A stretch of DNA of 64,000 nt, taken from Eucalyptus grandis (lineage: Eukaryota > Streptophyta > Magnoliopsida > Myrtales > Myrtaceae). Shown piece by piece: positions 36,911-47,709 of this stretch. A model generated the notes under the pieces. It was not told where the DNA came from and did not search any database. It saw only the letters and a program-made list of their open reading frames with translations. The stretch is taken from assembly GCF_016545825.1 (NCBI RefSeq), contig NC_052618.1, positions 19,047,561-19,111,560 of the forward strand. The letters are read 5' to 3'. Both the position numbers and the translations under genes were made by a program. Every line of letters begins with the position of its first letter. Position 1 is the first letter of the stretch.

Positions 36911-37520
36911 GTGGAATACGTTGATATGTTCAGCAACCAACGTACCTCTGCCCATCTTTAAATGAAACAAACTAGCAACAGTTGATCTCTCGTTTTCCAC
37001 AATAATTGGTACTAGAACCAAGCTTGGCTGAGTTGAAGCGAATCCATGGTGATGGAAGAAGGAAAAGTTAAAAATGACAGATTTGCACTAAGGGTTTTGA
37101 TTTCTATAAGGTGCAAATTGAGGATTACCTTATCAAAGGAATTTGCACGTACCCCTACTTGGGAAGAAGTGAGCTAGAGTAAAGTTGATTGGAATTGCTA
37201 GATAAACAAGAGTTGGGTGTTATTCAGTCGTTCATGTTCACAATACTCATGCTAAAACAGAAGCCATGTGTTCACCAAAATCTTTTCTATGAATGTTGCC
37301 ACTCATAGTCAAATTGTGAACCTCATCAAATGTCAAACTTATTGACCTAGAGAAATTACTAATAGTAATAACAATAGTATTTCAACTATTGAGCAATGAG
37401 GATAATGCAATCGAAGCACATACCTCCAAAATCAATGACCTAACAACAACATCGAATTCATTGAAATATTCAGCAAGTGACTCACCTCTATCAATTTTTA
37501 AGTAAAACGAATGTCACATC
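36911..37520 (-). pseudogene. Ty1/copia gag remnants, antisense (target of the Sirevirus insertion)
   Basis: On the - strand 37021-36911 gives a SLFHLKMGRGTLVAEHIN stretch. The piece from 37515 leftwards gives FVLLKIDRGESLAEYFNEF. Both are the gag motif of copia elements (L-K-M-x-x-G-x-S-V-A-E-H-x-N-x-F). The second continues on the other side of the Sirevirus at 48630-48741, so the insertion split it. Confidence 0.65.
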
Positions 37521-38457
37521 TTTTGGAGAAAACTTCATTGAGTGTTTTGAAGCTGACAAAACGTTTCCATCAGTCTAGTTTGAAGACTTGCAGACTCTTC
37601 TATCAAAGTCTGAAGACTCCAAACTATCAGACTCAAGACTCAAGGTCTATCATCATTGACAGTTTCTAAACCGTCGAAAAAGGCTTATCCAGAACTAGAT
37701 GTTTCGTTAAGGGTTTGACTTTATCGAACTAGAGAAGATCTCTTGGTTGGATACAGCATGTTAGAATCCTTTATTCAAATCAAGATTGATTCAAGGATTG
37801 TGGATCCGTTGATTGGCGAAGTATACTTGGAAGATTCTACTTATGGAAACCCATATCCTGATTGTATGGACGAGCATGATTGGTGGGTTATCGTCATATT
37901 TCTTAAATAGCTTGGAATCTTCCTAATTGGTTATGTCCAACAAGTAGATTGGAAGAATTCTTTTGGTAAGTGCCAACGAGTATGATGGCATAAAGGAGTA
38001 TATAAGGAAGACGTTCCAGTTGTTCGAGAGTGTGCACAATGGAAGAATTCCAAAGTCTGAAACTCCTTGTTCTTTGTCAATTAAACTGTTGAGCGAAATC
38101 TTGTATGCAAAAAAGAGTCTATATTTTTTAGAAACCTTGAGGAAGTGTAGTAGAGTCTCTACACTATGGAATCAAGGAAGAGCTTTATTGTAACAACTCT
38201 TTTGTTTCATAGTGAAATCCAGCCAGTGAGCTGTCGGTGCGGAAAAGTGGATGTAGGTTTGGATTAAGCCGAACCACTATAAACCATGTGTTCTTATTCT
38301 CTTTCTTACGCTCTTTTACTTTGATCGTAACTTGATTTGTTTACAAAAATCTAATTTCCTTTTCATAATCTATTGCTGATTTGAGTTGCACACTTTACTC
38401 GGGAAAATTGTTTTTACACCTATTCACCCCCTCTAGGTGCTCGTACTAGCTTTAATA
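37521..38457 (+). repeat. 5' LTR of the Sirevirus-like element
   Basis: It begins TTTTGGAGAAAAC, where the 3' LTR has TGTTGGAGAAAAC, so the first G has mutated, and ends GCTTTAATA versus GCTTTAACA. It is collinear with 47710-48624 over the whole length. It includes the CACCCCCTCTAGGTGCTCG block near the 3' end. Confidence 0.9.
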
Positions 38458-38459
38458 AT

Positions 38460-38471
38460 TGGTATCAGAGC
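38460..38471 (+). promoter_or_regulatory. primer-binding site (initiator-methionine tRNA type)
   Basis: TGGTATCAGAGC lies two bases after the 5' LTR and is complementary to the 3' end of plant initiator-Met tRNA, the usual primer for copia elements. Confidence 0.9.
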
Positions 38472-38519
38472 TTGTGTACTCACTTAAATTGAAGCATTTT
38501 ACTTTAGAGTTAAAGATCC

Positions 38520-40222
38520 ATGGCTAGTATGTTGGCTCCAAGACTGGTTGAAAGGCAAAGCAATATCAGACCACCTTATTTTGATGGAAATGAATACAAC
38601 ATATGGAAAAACAAGATGAAGACATTTCTAAAATCAAATGATCCTTTGGAATGGGATGTGGTAGACAAATGAATCATTCCTAAAGCTGAATCGAGTCTTT
38701 AAAGAGGAAAAGAAGCCATTGAGTCTAGTGAAATGACTCAAGAAGAGATAACCAAGAGACAAGCTCTTGATGCAAAAGCAATTTATTCTTTATATTGTGC
38801 ATTATCTCCTACTGAATATAACAGAATATCCTCTTGTGAAACAGCTAAAGAAGTCTAGGATAGATTACACATCACTTATGAAGGAACTAATCGAGTGAAA
38901 GAAACCATAATCAACATTTTGCTCGGTCAATACGAAGCATTCAAAATGAAATCAGGAGAATCTATCACTGACATGTTTAGTCGTTTTACAGAAATCGTGA
39001 ATGGTCTTGATTATCAAAGTCAACCAATTTCTAGACCCATGAAGGTAAACAAGCTATTGCGTGACTGTCCAAGGATTGGAATCACATAAATACCTCAATA
39101 AGGAGACATAAAGAATCATGCCATTATCTCTGTTGGCCAATTAGTTGGGACTCTTCAATCTTATGAAGTGGAGCAAATCAACGAAGATGAAGATCCTAAA
39201 TGTAAGAAATACATTGCATTAAAATCTAATGATGATTATGATGTCACAGATTCTGAAGACGATATGGATGATGAAGAGTTTGCTCTCATGATAAGAAGAT
39301 TTAGAAAACTAAACGGAAAATTGAGAAGATTCAATCCAAAGAAACAAAGCTTTCAAAAAGCAACAGACTAAGTTAGTTAAGGATGATGAATCCAATAAAG
39401 ATGTAGTATGCTTTGAATGCAAGAAAAAAGGGACACATCAGACCCAATTGTCCCATTCTGAAGAAAAAGAAAGGAAAAGCTGAGAAATATCGAAAGGCAC
39501 TTAAAGCAGAAACTTGGAGCGATACAGAATGTGAGGAAAGTGATGATGATTATGCCAATATTTGTCTCATGGCACAATCAGACTTAGATTCAGACTCCGA
39601 GGCAAACTCAGATTCAGACAGTGAAATCGAGGTAAGTAATTTGAAAATCCCTACTAAAGTCTTTAGATACATTGACGAATTGTGTCTTAGTCTCAAAACT
39701 TCTCTCAAAAGAATTTTTGAACTTAAAAGAGAAAATTCTACATTGAAACAACGGGAAAATATTTGGAAAGAAAATGTCAAAAGTTTAGACAAAGGTGTTA
39801 CTACTTTGAAAGAAAATGCAGATAATCTTTCAAAAGACAATGTATTCTTGAAAAATGATATCTCAAGTATCTCTAAAAGATTTTCTATAGGATCGAGAAA
39901 CTTGAAAAGATTCTTTCAAAGCACAAAGACCTTACTTTAACAAATCAGGTTTAGGAATGACTTTGAAACCATTCCTCTAATTGATTTTCCTAAGGTAAAG
40001 GAAAGAATTAAGCACGGACCTACAAGAGATTCTTACAAAAATCATTTCCAGGGAATTTTTGTAAAACCAGTAGGTCGCAATGCTCTTAAATGTTCTAAGT
40101 GTAATAGCTCATATTATTTTGAGAAAGAATGTCCTATAGTTTGGAAACCTGTTAAGAAGGTATGGGCAAAGACCGCATATAACACTAACACTAATGGACC
40201 CAAGAAAATATGAGTACCAAAG
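38520..40222 (+). pseudogene. gag: Sirevirus-like gag, broken
   Basis: The ATG at 38520 opens with a gag matrix-like stretch (RPPYFDGNEYNIWKNKM). In-frame stops follow at about 38670 and 38700 and later. The copia gag block continues around 38895-39070. A CCHC zinc finger (CFECKKKGHIRPNC) starts at about 39412, followed by a Lys-rich piece, an acidic Asp/Ser stretch and a long helical segment (39650-39900). A second, degenerate finger-like CSKCN...CP lies near 40095. The Gag protein would form the virus-like particle and package the RNA. An extended C-terminal helix is typical of Sireviruses. The frame is interrupted by the LINE tail at 40235. Confidence 0.8.
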
Positions 40223-40234
40223 AAAGCTTGAGTC

Positions 40235-40796
40235 CAGCAGAACTATGGCGACCCCCAGAACCTGGAGCCCTGAAAGTGAACATTGATGGGGCGTTTCAAC
40301 CGGGTGGTACTGAAGGGACTATGGCCTGCATCTGGCGTGATCATAATGGGAAGTTTATCGATGGACTTACCCGCGTTTTCCAGCCTCGTCGCTTTACAAG
40401 CCGAATTCCGAGGCACTCACGATCACCCTTCACTACCTGATGGAGAAGAATAGGGCCTCAGATCTGCTTGAGATCGAATCAGACTCCAAAATCCTAGTTG
40501 ATTCGGTGATGAGCTTGACGGATCCGCCATGGGAGGTTCGTTCTTTATCTGCTGAAGCCGCGGCTCTTCTTCGCCACTTCTCAAATGTGCAAATTAGGTT
40601 TTGCAAACGAGGGGCGAATTTTGGGGCAAATTGGGCTACCAAGGCTCATAAATTTGGCTCTCTTCCCTCTAACTGGGCCTCATCGCCTCCTTCTGCTTTG
40701 ATGGATATCCTTTATGCCGATGCTCTGGCGGCTTAATGTAATATTAACTCTTTCTAATTAATATTACTTGTTTATTCCGACCAAAAAAAAAAAAAA
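40235..40796 (+). mobile_element. 5'-truncated LINE (RNase H tail) with poly(A), inserted in the Sirevirus
   Basis: The 12-bp target duplication AAAGCTTGAGTC lies at 40223-40234 and 40797-40808. The insert ends in an A run of about 17. It encodes, in two frames, a plant-type RNase H: VNIDGAF (first catalytic Asp) and MACIWRD, then LLEIESDSK (a later catalytic block) and FCKRGANFGANWATKAH (NxxAD/H-like end). This domain is the 3' end of plant L1-like LINEs. Truncation at the 5' side, poly(A) and a long target duplication are what target-primed reverse transcription leaves. A frame change near 40440 disables it. Confidence 0.85.
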
Positions 40797-40808
40797 AAAG
40801 CTTGAGTC

Positions 40809-41648
40809 TCTTTTCAAATGCAGGTCACTATCAAGAAAAAGGTCAAATGGTACCTGGATAGTGGATGCTCAAGACATATGACAGGAGATTCAAATTGCTT
40901 CATAAAGCTCGTTCAAGTTAATGGTGGAAAAGTTTCTTTTTGAGGAAATAGCAAAGGAAGAATTGTGGGATATGGAGCTGTAAAGATTGGAAGCCTCACG
41001 ATCAATAATGTTTCCTTAGTAGAAGGACTCAATTACAATATGCTAAGTATCAGTCAGCTGTGCGACACCAATTTCAAAATCAACTTTCAAGAAGAAATAT
41101 GTTCAAGAATCAATAAAGACTCATCTCAGTCTTTCACAGGTCGAAGACATGGGAATATCTACCTCTTGGATATCAAACCAAATGAAACTTAATGTCTAAT
41201 CTCAATTCAAGAAGATGCAAACTTAATATCAATTCAAGAAGAAGCAAACTTAATATCAATTCAAGAAGAAGCAAACTTATGGCACATAAAACTTGGGCAC
41301 ATCAACATGAAGCAAATAGCCAAAATCTCAATAAAGAAGCTTGTTCATAGACTACCCAATCTGACATACCAAAAGTCTGATCTATGCACACCATGCGTGT
41401 TCGGAAAATAGGTAAGAAACTCATTTAAACCAATAAATCAAGTATCCACTAATCGTGTACTGCAGCTCTTGCATATGGATCTCTTTGGACCAACCAAAAC
41501 TCAGAGCATTGGAGGTAAGAAATATTGCCTAATAATTGTGGACGACTACTCACGATTCACTTGGGTATATTTCCTAGCAAGTAAGTTTGAAACATTTTAT
41601 TATTTTATAAAGTTTGCTAAAAATGTTCAAAATGAGAAATGATATGTT
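40809..41648 (+). pseudogene. pol: Sirevirus-like pol: protease and integrase N-terminal part
   Basis: The protease active-site region reads WYLDSGCSRHMTG at about 40848-40890, a stop follows near 40941, and a GYGAVKIGSL stretch continues. After the unusual 27-bp tandem repeat (41195-41275) comes the pre-integrase zinc-binding block (WHIKLGHIN... and CTPC). Then comes the start of the integrase core (HMDLFGPTKT, IIVDDYSRFTWVYFL), whose first catalytic Asp is present. The frame is cut at 41649 by the inverted solo LTR. Confidence 0.85.
41195..41275 (+). repeat. 27-bp tandem repeat, three copies, within pol
   Basis: Units at 41195, 41222 and 41249 encode variants of LISIQEEAN immediately before the pre-integrase domain. 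The first unit differs in a few bases; the last two differ only at the end. Confidence 0.9.
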
Positions 41649-41653
41649 ATTTC

Positions 41654-42575
41654 TTATATAGCTAGTAATAGCACCTAGAGGGGGTGAATGGGTGTTTAAA
41701 TAATTTCTCGAGATATGAAAGCAATACTATGCAAACAATAGAAAGGAAACTCTCCTTTAGTTAACAAAGCGAACTATGATCAAAGTAAAGCAAAGAATAG
41801 GGAAGAGAAAATTGAACATAAGGTTTATAGTGGTTCGGCTTATTCCAAGCCTACGTCCACTCTTCTGCACTGACAGCCCACCGGCTGGATTTCACTATGA
41901 ACAAAAGAGATGTTACAGCAATGCTTTCCCTTGATTCCACAATGTAGATATTCTACCACACTTCCTCAAGGTATCTCAAAATATAGACTCTCTTTTGCGT
42001 ACAAGATTTTGCTCAGTAAGTGAATTGACTAAGAATCAAAGAGCTTCAGACTTTGGAATTCTTCTATCATGCACCACCTCAAACAACTGGAACGTCTTCC
42101 TTTTATACTCCTTTGTGCCATCATACCCGTTGGCACTTACCAAAGGAATTATTCCAATCCTCCCGTTGGACAGAATCAATTAGAAAGATTATTCTAGCTA
42201 TGAAAGGAACATGTCGATAGCTCATCAATCCTACTCGCCCATACAATCAGGATCTTGGTTTCCATAAGTAGAACCTTCCAAGAATACTTCGCCAATCATC
42301 GAATCTTTAATCATTCTTGATTTAAATAAAGGAATCCGTTATGTCATATCCAGCAAAGAGATCTTCTCCAGTTGATAAGGCCAAATCCTTAATGAAGCAG
42401 TTCTGGATAGCATTTCTTCAACGGATTAGAAATTGTCAATGAGAATAGACTTTGAGTCTTGAGTCTGGTAGTCCGGAGGTCTTCAGACTTTAATAGTAAA
42501 GTCTGCAAAACTTCAGACTAGACTGATAGAACCGCTTTGTTAGCTTCAAAATATTCCAGAAGAATTTCTCCAACA
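41654..42575 (-). repeat. solo LTR of the same Sirevirus family, inverted, inside the integrase region
   Basis: It is the reverse complement of the LTRs at 37521 and 47710: the CACCTAGAGGGGGTGAATGG block is at its left, and TTTCTCCAACA closes the right. The target duplication ATTTC is at 41649-41653 and 42576-42580. It is more diverged than the element's own two LTRs in parts. It has no internal region. Confidence 0.9.
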
Positions 42576-42580
42576 ATTTC

Positions 42581-43440
42581 AAGTATTCGAACAGACCATG
42601 AAGGTAAATTTGAAAATCAAGACTTTACAAAATTCTGTGATGAATCTGGTTTTCAGCATGTGTTCTCTTCACCATATACTCTAAAGCAAAATGGCGTCAT
42701 AGAAAGAAAGAATAGGTCGCTTCAGGAAATGGCTAGAACTCTTTTAATTGAAAGTAACATCTCCTCTCATTTTTGGGCTGAAGCAGTTTCTACAGCGTGT
42801 TATATTATTATTGGAGTCTTTTTAAGGTCTATTATGGAGAAAACTCCCTATGAGTTATTCAAAGGAAAAAAGCCAATTGTTTCGTATTTTCATGTGTTTG
42901 GATGCAAATGTTTTGTATTGAAAAATGCAAATGATCGAGTTGGCAAGTTTGAAGAAAAATCAGACGAAGGCATCTTACTTGGATATTCAACCACAAGCAA
43001 AGCTTACAGAGTTTACAACAAAAAAACTCAATCTGTGAAGGAATCAATGAATGAAAAATTTCAAGAATTTATGCAAAACCACTCGATTCAGACTCAACCT
43101 GAAGATCTGAATCTGCTCCAGACTCTACAAAGTCTAAATCTTCAGAAGCAACTCAGACTTCAGAAGTCTAGCAACAAATCATCGTCGAAGATTCAAATGA
43201 GAAAAATGATCAACAATCTGACAAATCAACTAGCAACTGGAAGCATAAGTCCAGTCATCCCAAAGATCTCATTATTGACAATATTAATGAAGGGATTTGC
43301 ATAAGATCCAAAAGGCGTGAAGAGTCTAGTGCCGTAGCTTTTATTTCTGAAATAGAACCCAAAAACATAGAAAAAGCTTTGACTGATGAAAGCTGGATTG
43401 AAGCTATGCAAGAAGAACTCAGGCAATTCAGCATCAATGA
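42581..43440 (+). pseudogene. pol: Sirevirus-like pol: integrase C-terminal part and linker
   Basis: The integrase core resumes with the second Asp region (IRTDHEGKFENQDF). It continues through the SPYTLKQNGVIERKNRSLQE block, which has the catalytic Glu, and the copia GKF-type C-terminal motif (HVFGCKCFVLKN...GKFEEKSDEGILLGYS). A Ser/Gln-rich linker follows. It is open to 43304, then frames shift. Confidence 0.85.
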
Positions 43441-44142
43441 TGTTTGAGAATTGACTCATAACCGAAAGGTAAATCCATCATTGGAGCTAAATGGGTTTGC
43501 AGGAATAAGATGAACGAGAAATGAAAAATCGTAAGAAACAAAGCTAGACTCGTGGCCAAGGGATATACGCAAGAAGAAGGGATAGACTATGATGAAACTT
43601 ACGCGCCAGTAGCAAGGTTAGAAGCAATTAGATTATTACTTGCTTTTGCCTGTCACAAGAATTTCAGGTTATTCCAAATGGACGTCAAAAGTGCTTTCCT
43701 AAATGGATTCATCCAAGAGGAAGTCTATGTGGAACAACCACCCGATTTTGAAGACCCAAGGAAACCAGACTCTGTATTCAGACGGAAAAATGCTCTATAT
43801 GGTTTAAAGCAAGCACCTCGAGCTTGGTACGAAAGACTAAGTAAGTTTTTAATTCAAAATGGCTTTGTCAAAGGTAAAGTAGATACTACATTGTTTATCA
43901 AAAGAGAAAGCAAAAGTTTACTAGTGGTTCAAATTTATGTTGAAGAAATTATTTTTGGATCCTCTAATGAAAATCTGTGCAAGAAATTTTCTAAGTCTAT
44001 GCAGGATGAGTTTGAAATGAGCATGATGGGTGAGCTAACCTTCTTTCTCGGGCTTCAAGTGAAACAACTGAAGGAAGGAATATTTATTCATCAAGAAAAA
44101 TATGCTAAAGAACTTGTCAAAAAGTTTGGACTAGAAAATTGA
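43441..44142 (+). pseudogene. pol: Sirevirus-like pol: reverse transcriptase, active site altered
   Basis: The copia RT landmarks are present: [15 protein letters not shown] start, [23 protein letters not shown] and [12 protein letters not shown]. The box normally YVDD reads YVEE at 43936-43947 (codons GAAGAA at 43942-43947). Loss of both catalytic Asp residues should abolish polymerisation. The rest of the domain (FLGLQVKQ) is open to 44142. Confidence 0.85.
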
Positions 44143-44160
44143 AAAAAGACTAATATACCA

Positions 44161-44897
44161 ATGTCAAGTTCTTTGAAGATGGACAAAGATGAAGAAGGAA
44201 AGAAAGTTGACCATAAGCTATACATGAGTATCATTGGTTCACTTCTTTATCTAATTGCTTCTAGACCTAACATTTTGTTTAGTGTTTGTATGTGTGCCAG
44301 ATTTCAAGCAGACTCTAAAGAATCTCATCTAAGTGTTGCAAAGCATATTATCAAATACATTGCCTCAACTTCAAACTTTGGTCTCTAGTATCCTAAAGAA
44401 GGAGATTTCACTCTTCTTGGATACTCAGATGCAAACCTAGATGGATGCAGAGTTGATAGAAAGAGCACCTCGAGCACCTATCAACTACTTGGAAGTAGAA
44501 CAGTATCATGATTTTCAAGGAAATAAAGTACAGTAGCTCTCTCTACGGCGAAGCAGAATATGTAGCTCTTGGAAGTTATTGTTCACAAATTCTATGGATA
44601 AAATAACAATTAAGAGACTTTGGAATTGAAGATTCGTGCACTAAGATCAAATGTGACAACACTAGCGCAATCAATCTCACCAAGACTCCGATTCTTCACT
44701 TAAGAGCAAAGCATATAGAGATTCGACATCATTTCATTAGAAATCATGTTCAAAATGGAGAAGTTTCGATTGAGTTTATTGATTTAAAGAATCAACCGGC
44801 GGATATATTTACAAAGCCTTTGGAGAAAAATCAATTTGAAGTTATTCATTCCAAACTCAATATCTTAAAGTCTGAGGAAGTTCAGACTCAAGACTGA
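44161..44897 (+). pseudogene. pol: Sirevirus-like pol: RNase H, broken
   Basis: The frame opens with YMSIIGSLLYLIASRPNILF and SVAKHIIKYIAST. After a stop near 44388 it gives GYSDANLDG (first catalytic Asp), then a region with frame errors, and ends with the PADIFTKPLE block near 44800 and a stop near 44896. Confidence 0.8.
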
Positions 44898-45329
44898 AAG
44901 TCTAGACTCAAACGATCAAGACTCTCGATTGTAAGTTATTTTTATTTTAGAAATTTATCTCTCGGATCAAATCTTGAAAAGGTATGATCTTCTATCCGAA
45001 ATTGATTGGTGTTACTTCCCAGTTTCCTTGATTATTGCAATCTTTATTTTTATTTTTCGAAAAAGAAGTTATTTTTTAAAATGACAGTTATATAATTTTT
45101 TGAAAATGCAGTTATTTTTCAAAAATGCATTTTTTTCATTTCCTTTTTCACGATGCTTCGTATGCCTCGCTTCGACTACCTTATATACTACTGGTTCTTT
45201 TTCATTTTACTCACAAAAACCCTAAGAAAGCACAGATCTTCCATTTCTGTCTTCTTTTCTTGTTTAAACCTCGAAAAGTTTTCATCTTTCTTGGGAAACA
45301 AGCTTGGAATCTCTCAAAAACTGTGAAAG

Positions 45330-46735
45330 ATGTCGTCTCAAAGAAAGTCTTCAAGGATAGCGAACAGGGGACCACAGCAAATGCGTGAGGGGCCTACGCA
45401 CTTTGATCTCACCGAGGAAGAAGAATCTCCTAGACAGCAGCAAAGCCCACAACATTCTCAGCAACGTCCGTCTCCTCCATCTAGACCTCAGGATGTTGCA
45501 CATCAAGAAGAGGAAGAAATCATCAAAGACGCAAAACCCGTAAGAACTCTAAAGCCCACTTTTACCTACAAGCTTTATCGTGCTTTGAAGAGGAGTGGTA
45601 CTCCGTTGAACTACATTGATGAATTTATGAAAGACAAAGTATATAAATGAAACTTTCTTTTTACGCACAATGGAATGATTGGGAATTTCCCTTGCGAGAT
45701 CGGCGGAAGATGCTTTGGCAAATATCCCAAGCGATCCACGTGTTGGAGGGCTGAGTCAGCCTGATGCGAATAACGATGATAGGATGTACAGTTAGTTTAA
45801 ACCGATAATGGGTGTTGCGGAAAAAATCCAAAGCAAAATGACAGACTTGTTTCGCTCGGAGGAATATAGGCAACTGTACTCAATCTGCAAGAAAAATTCA
45901 ATCTTCTACAACTCGAACAATTTTGTTTTGAAACAATAGAGGCTTATGCTAAACTTACTGCTTACTTCTATTCGAATCTTAGTTTTTTGGATGCGAATAG
46001 GTTCTCTTCAGTGTTAGAGATCAAGGCTATGTGATTGACATGAATACTCTGGCTGATGTAATTAGGGTTGATAGAGGGAGATATCAACCTATCAGTGTGT
46101 ATGTTGCTCGTGCAACGTTGGAGCTTGTTTAGGATAGAACAACGGAAGGGAAGATTTCCTATTTGAGGATGAATGCGTCCAACATTTTGCTTCACAAGAT
46201 AGTGATTACCCATCTTAGACCAAAATCAACTTCAAAGACCGATGTTTCAAACTCGGAGGCAAAGTTGATGTACGCCATCAATGCTGGTAAAAAGTTCTCT
46301 CTTCCACACACTATTATGTTCCACATGTACAAAGCAATGTTGAAGGACAAGGGTCAACTTCCTTACCCAGCACTTGTGACCAAGTTATTCAGACATATGA
46401 ACGTTCAGCCTCCCTGGATTCTTTATGTTCGAACGTGCAATCAAATGGTGGTGGGACTGAAAATGGTCTCTAAAACACGATTGAAGGAACTCAACAAGGC
46501 GTTGGAGCAATTCAATGAGAAAACTCCTGTCAAGACTCATCAAGTCTCTTCGATTACAAAGAGAAAAGGGAAGGAACCCATGACTGCTCCATCCAAGAAA
46601 AGAAGAGCACTCATCATTGAGGATGAAGAGGATGAGAATGATATCACAATTTCTGCAATGGCATTGAAGAACTTGAGTCGTTCTACTCCAGAATCAATGG
46701 AGAGACAGGAACAGGATAGGGATGAGACAGAATAG
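45330..46735 (+). pseudogene. envelope-like extra reading frame of the Sirevirus, broken
   Basis: The ATG at 45330 starts a basic, Pro/Gln/Glu-rich N-terminal part (to 45650). Frame errors follow in 45650-46160, then a conserved-looking globular part (46163 to about 46440) and a Lys-rich then acidic tail to 46735. A piece near 45950-46010 resembles the FYANL...-type start of the domain annotated as a putative plant transposon protein. Extra frames in this place are the hallmark of many Sireviruses; their job is unknown, and the name envelope-like rests on position only. It is not a host gene, as it lies between pol and the 3' LTR. Confidence 0.65.
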
Positions 46736-46959
46736 AGAATAGAGAGAGAGAGAGAGAAGAATTGGAGAAAGAAGCAAAGGAGGAAAGGATTGAGGAAGGA
46801 GAAGAAGAGGACAGAGGAGATCAAGTAGGAGGAGAGCATGATGAATATTTTTCTCCACCTGAAGGCATGGAAACGGGGAGATCTGAAAAAGAGGTATGTC
46901 CTCATTTCCTGCCATTAGTGAAGGAGTAAGCTGCTCTCCAGCAGATCCAGAGGACATCT

Positions 46960-47352
46960 ATGCCTCTCAATTTCTTGAGGAGGGACAATGATGTTTCATC
47001 GCCCAATCTACGTGACCATGTTGATTTGCCATCATCTACCAATACGCCGTTTGATCGTGCAGATGTCAGTACTCAGACTGATAATTCAGCAGACTTACGC
47101 AGAGTGCTTGATGTTCTTTTGGAGATGCAAGGTCAAATATATGCTCTAGGATACGAAATTCAGAACTTGCAGAATGCAGGACAAGCTTCTTTGATTTCTT
47201 TGAATGATCAACTTCATGCCCTTGCTCTTCAAGTTCAAGCAAATGTTAAGGGTGAAGATGTGGCGCAACTGAAGGAGGACTTGAAAAAGCTGGAAGGCAT
47301 TGTCCAATCAATAGGATATTTCCAACTTGTACGTGTTCCCAAGCAATCTTAA
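46960..47352 (+). pseudogene. C-terminal coiled-coil piece of the extra reading frame
   Basis: The ATG at 46960 gives 130 codons with a regular leucine pattern from about residue 45 to 115 (LRRVLDVLLEMQ..., LNDQLHALALQ, LKEDLKKLEGI), indicating a coiled coil. It probably was joined to the preceding frame through 46736-46959, which has stops. The element's spacer with polypurine tracts follows. Confidence 0.55.
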
Positions 47353-47385
47353 TTCTATTTTCTTTTCATCTCTACCTTTTTAATG

Positions 47386-47403
47386 ATGATAAAAAGGGGG
47401 AGA
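47386..47403 (+). promoter_or_regulatory. first polypurine tract
   Basis: GATAAAAAGGGGGAGAGA lies about 310 bp before the 3' LTR. It resembles the tract next to the LTR and fits the extra upstream polypurine copies known in Sireviruses. Confidence 0.7.
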
Positions 47404-47693
47404 GATGTGGTGCAAATTTGAACTTTGAACTCTTAACTTTTGTGATGTCTTGACTTGATTTTTGTGCTTGGCTATTTGGATTTAGATTGGATTTGGGTTT
47501 GATTTGTTTAAACGTTTGTTTATCTTAAGCACTGTTGATGTCTCATGGCTCTGTTCCTTTACAAAACTAACCTACTTTATGTGGATGTAGATTTTAATGA
47601 TATAAGCCGTTTATCTTTTATGAGATATCCATGTTTGCTTGAGTAATGTTTTGTAGGTCAAAATTATCCAAATTTGTAGGAAAGTTGTCACCA

Positions 47694-47709
47694 TCAAAAA
47701 GAGGGAGAT
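47694..47709 (+). promoter_or_regulatory. polypurine tract next to the 3' LTR
   Basis: AAAAAGAGGGAGAT ends directly at the TG of the 3' LTR, where plus-strand synthesis starts. Confidence 0.85.

Noticed and set aside
40210..40736. RNase H domain as a host gene
   Set aside because: It has poly(A), a target duplication and a frame break, and sits inside a retrotransposon; a LINE tail explains it.
45330..47352. Separate host gene of unknown function
   Set aside because: It is between pol and the 3' LTR of the Sirevirus-like element and has the expected position of its extra reading frame.
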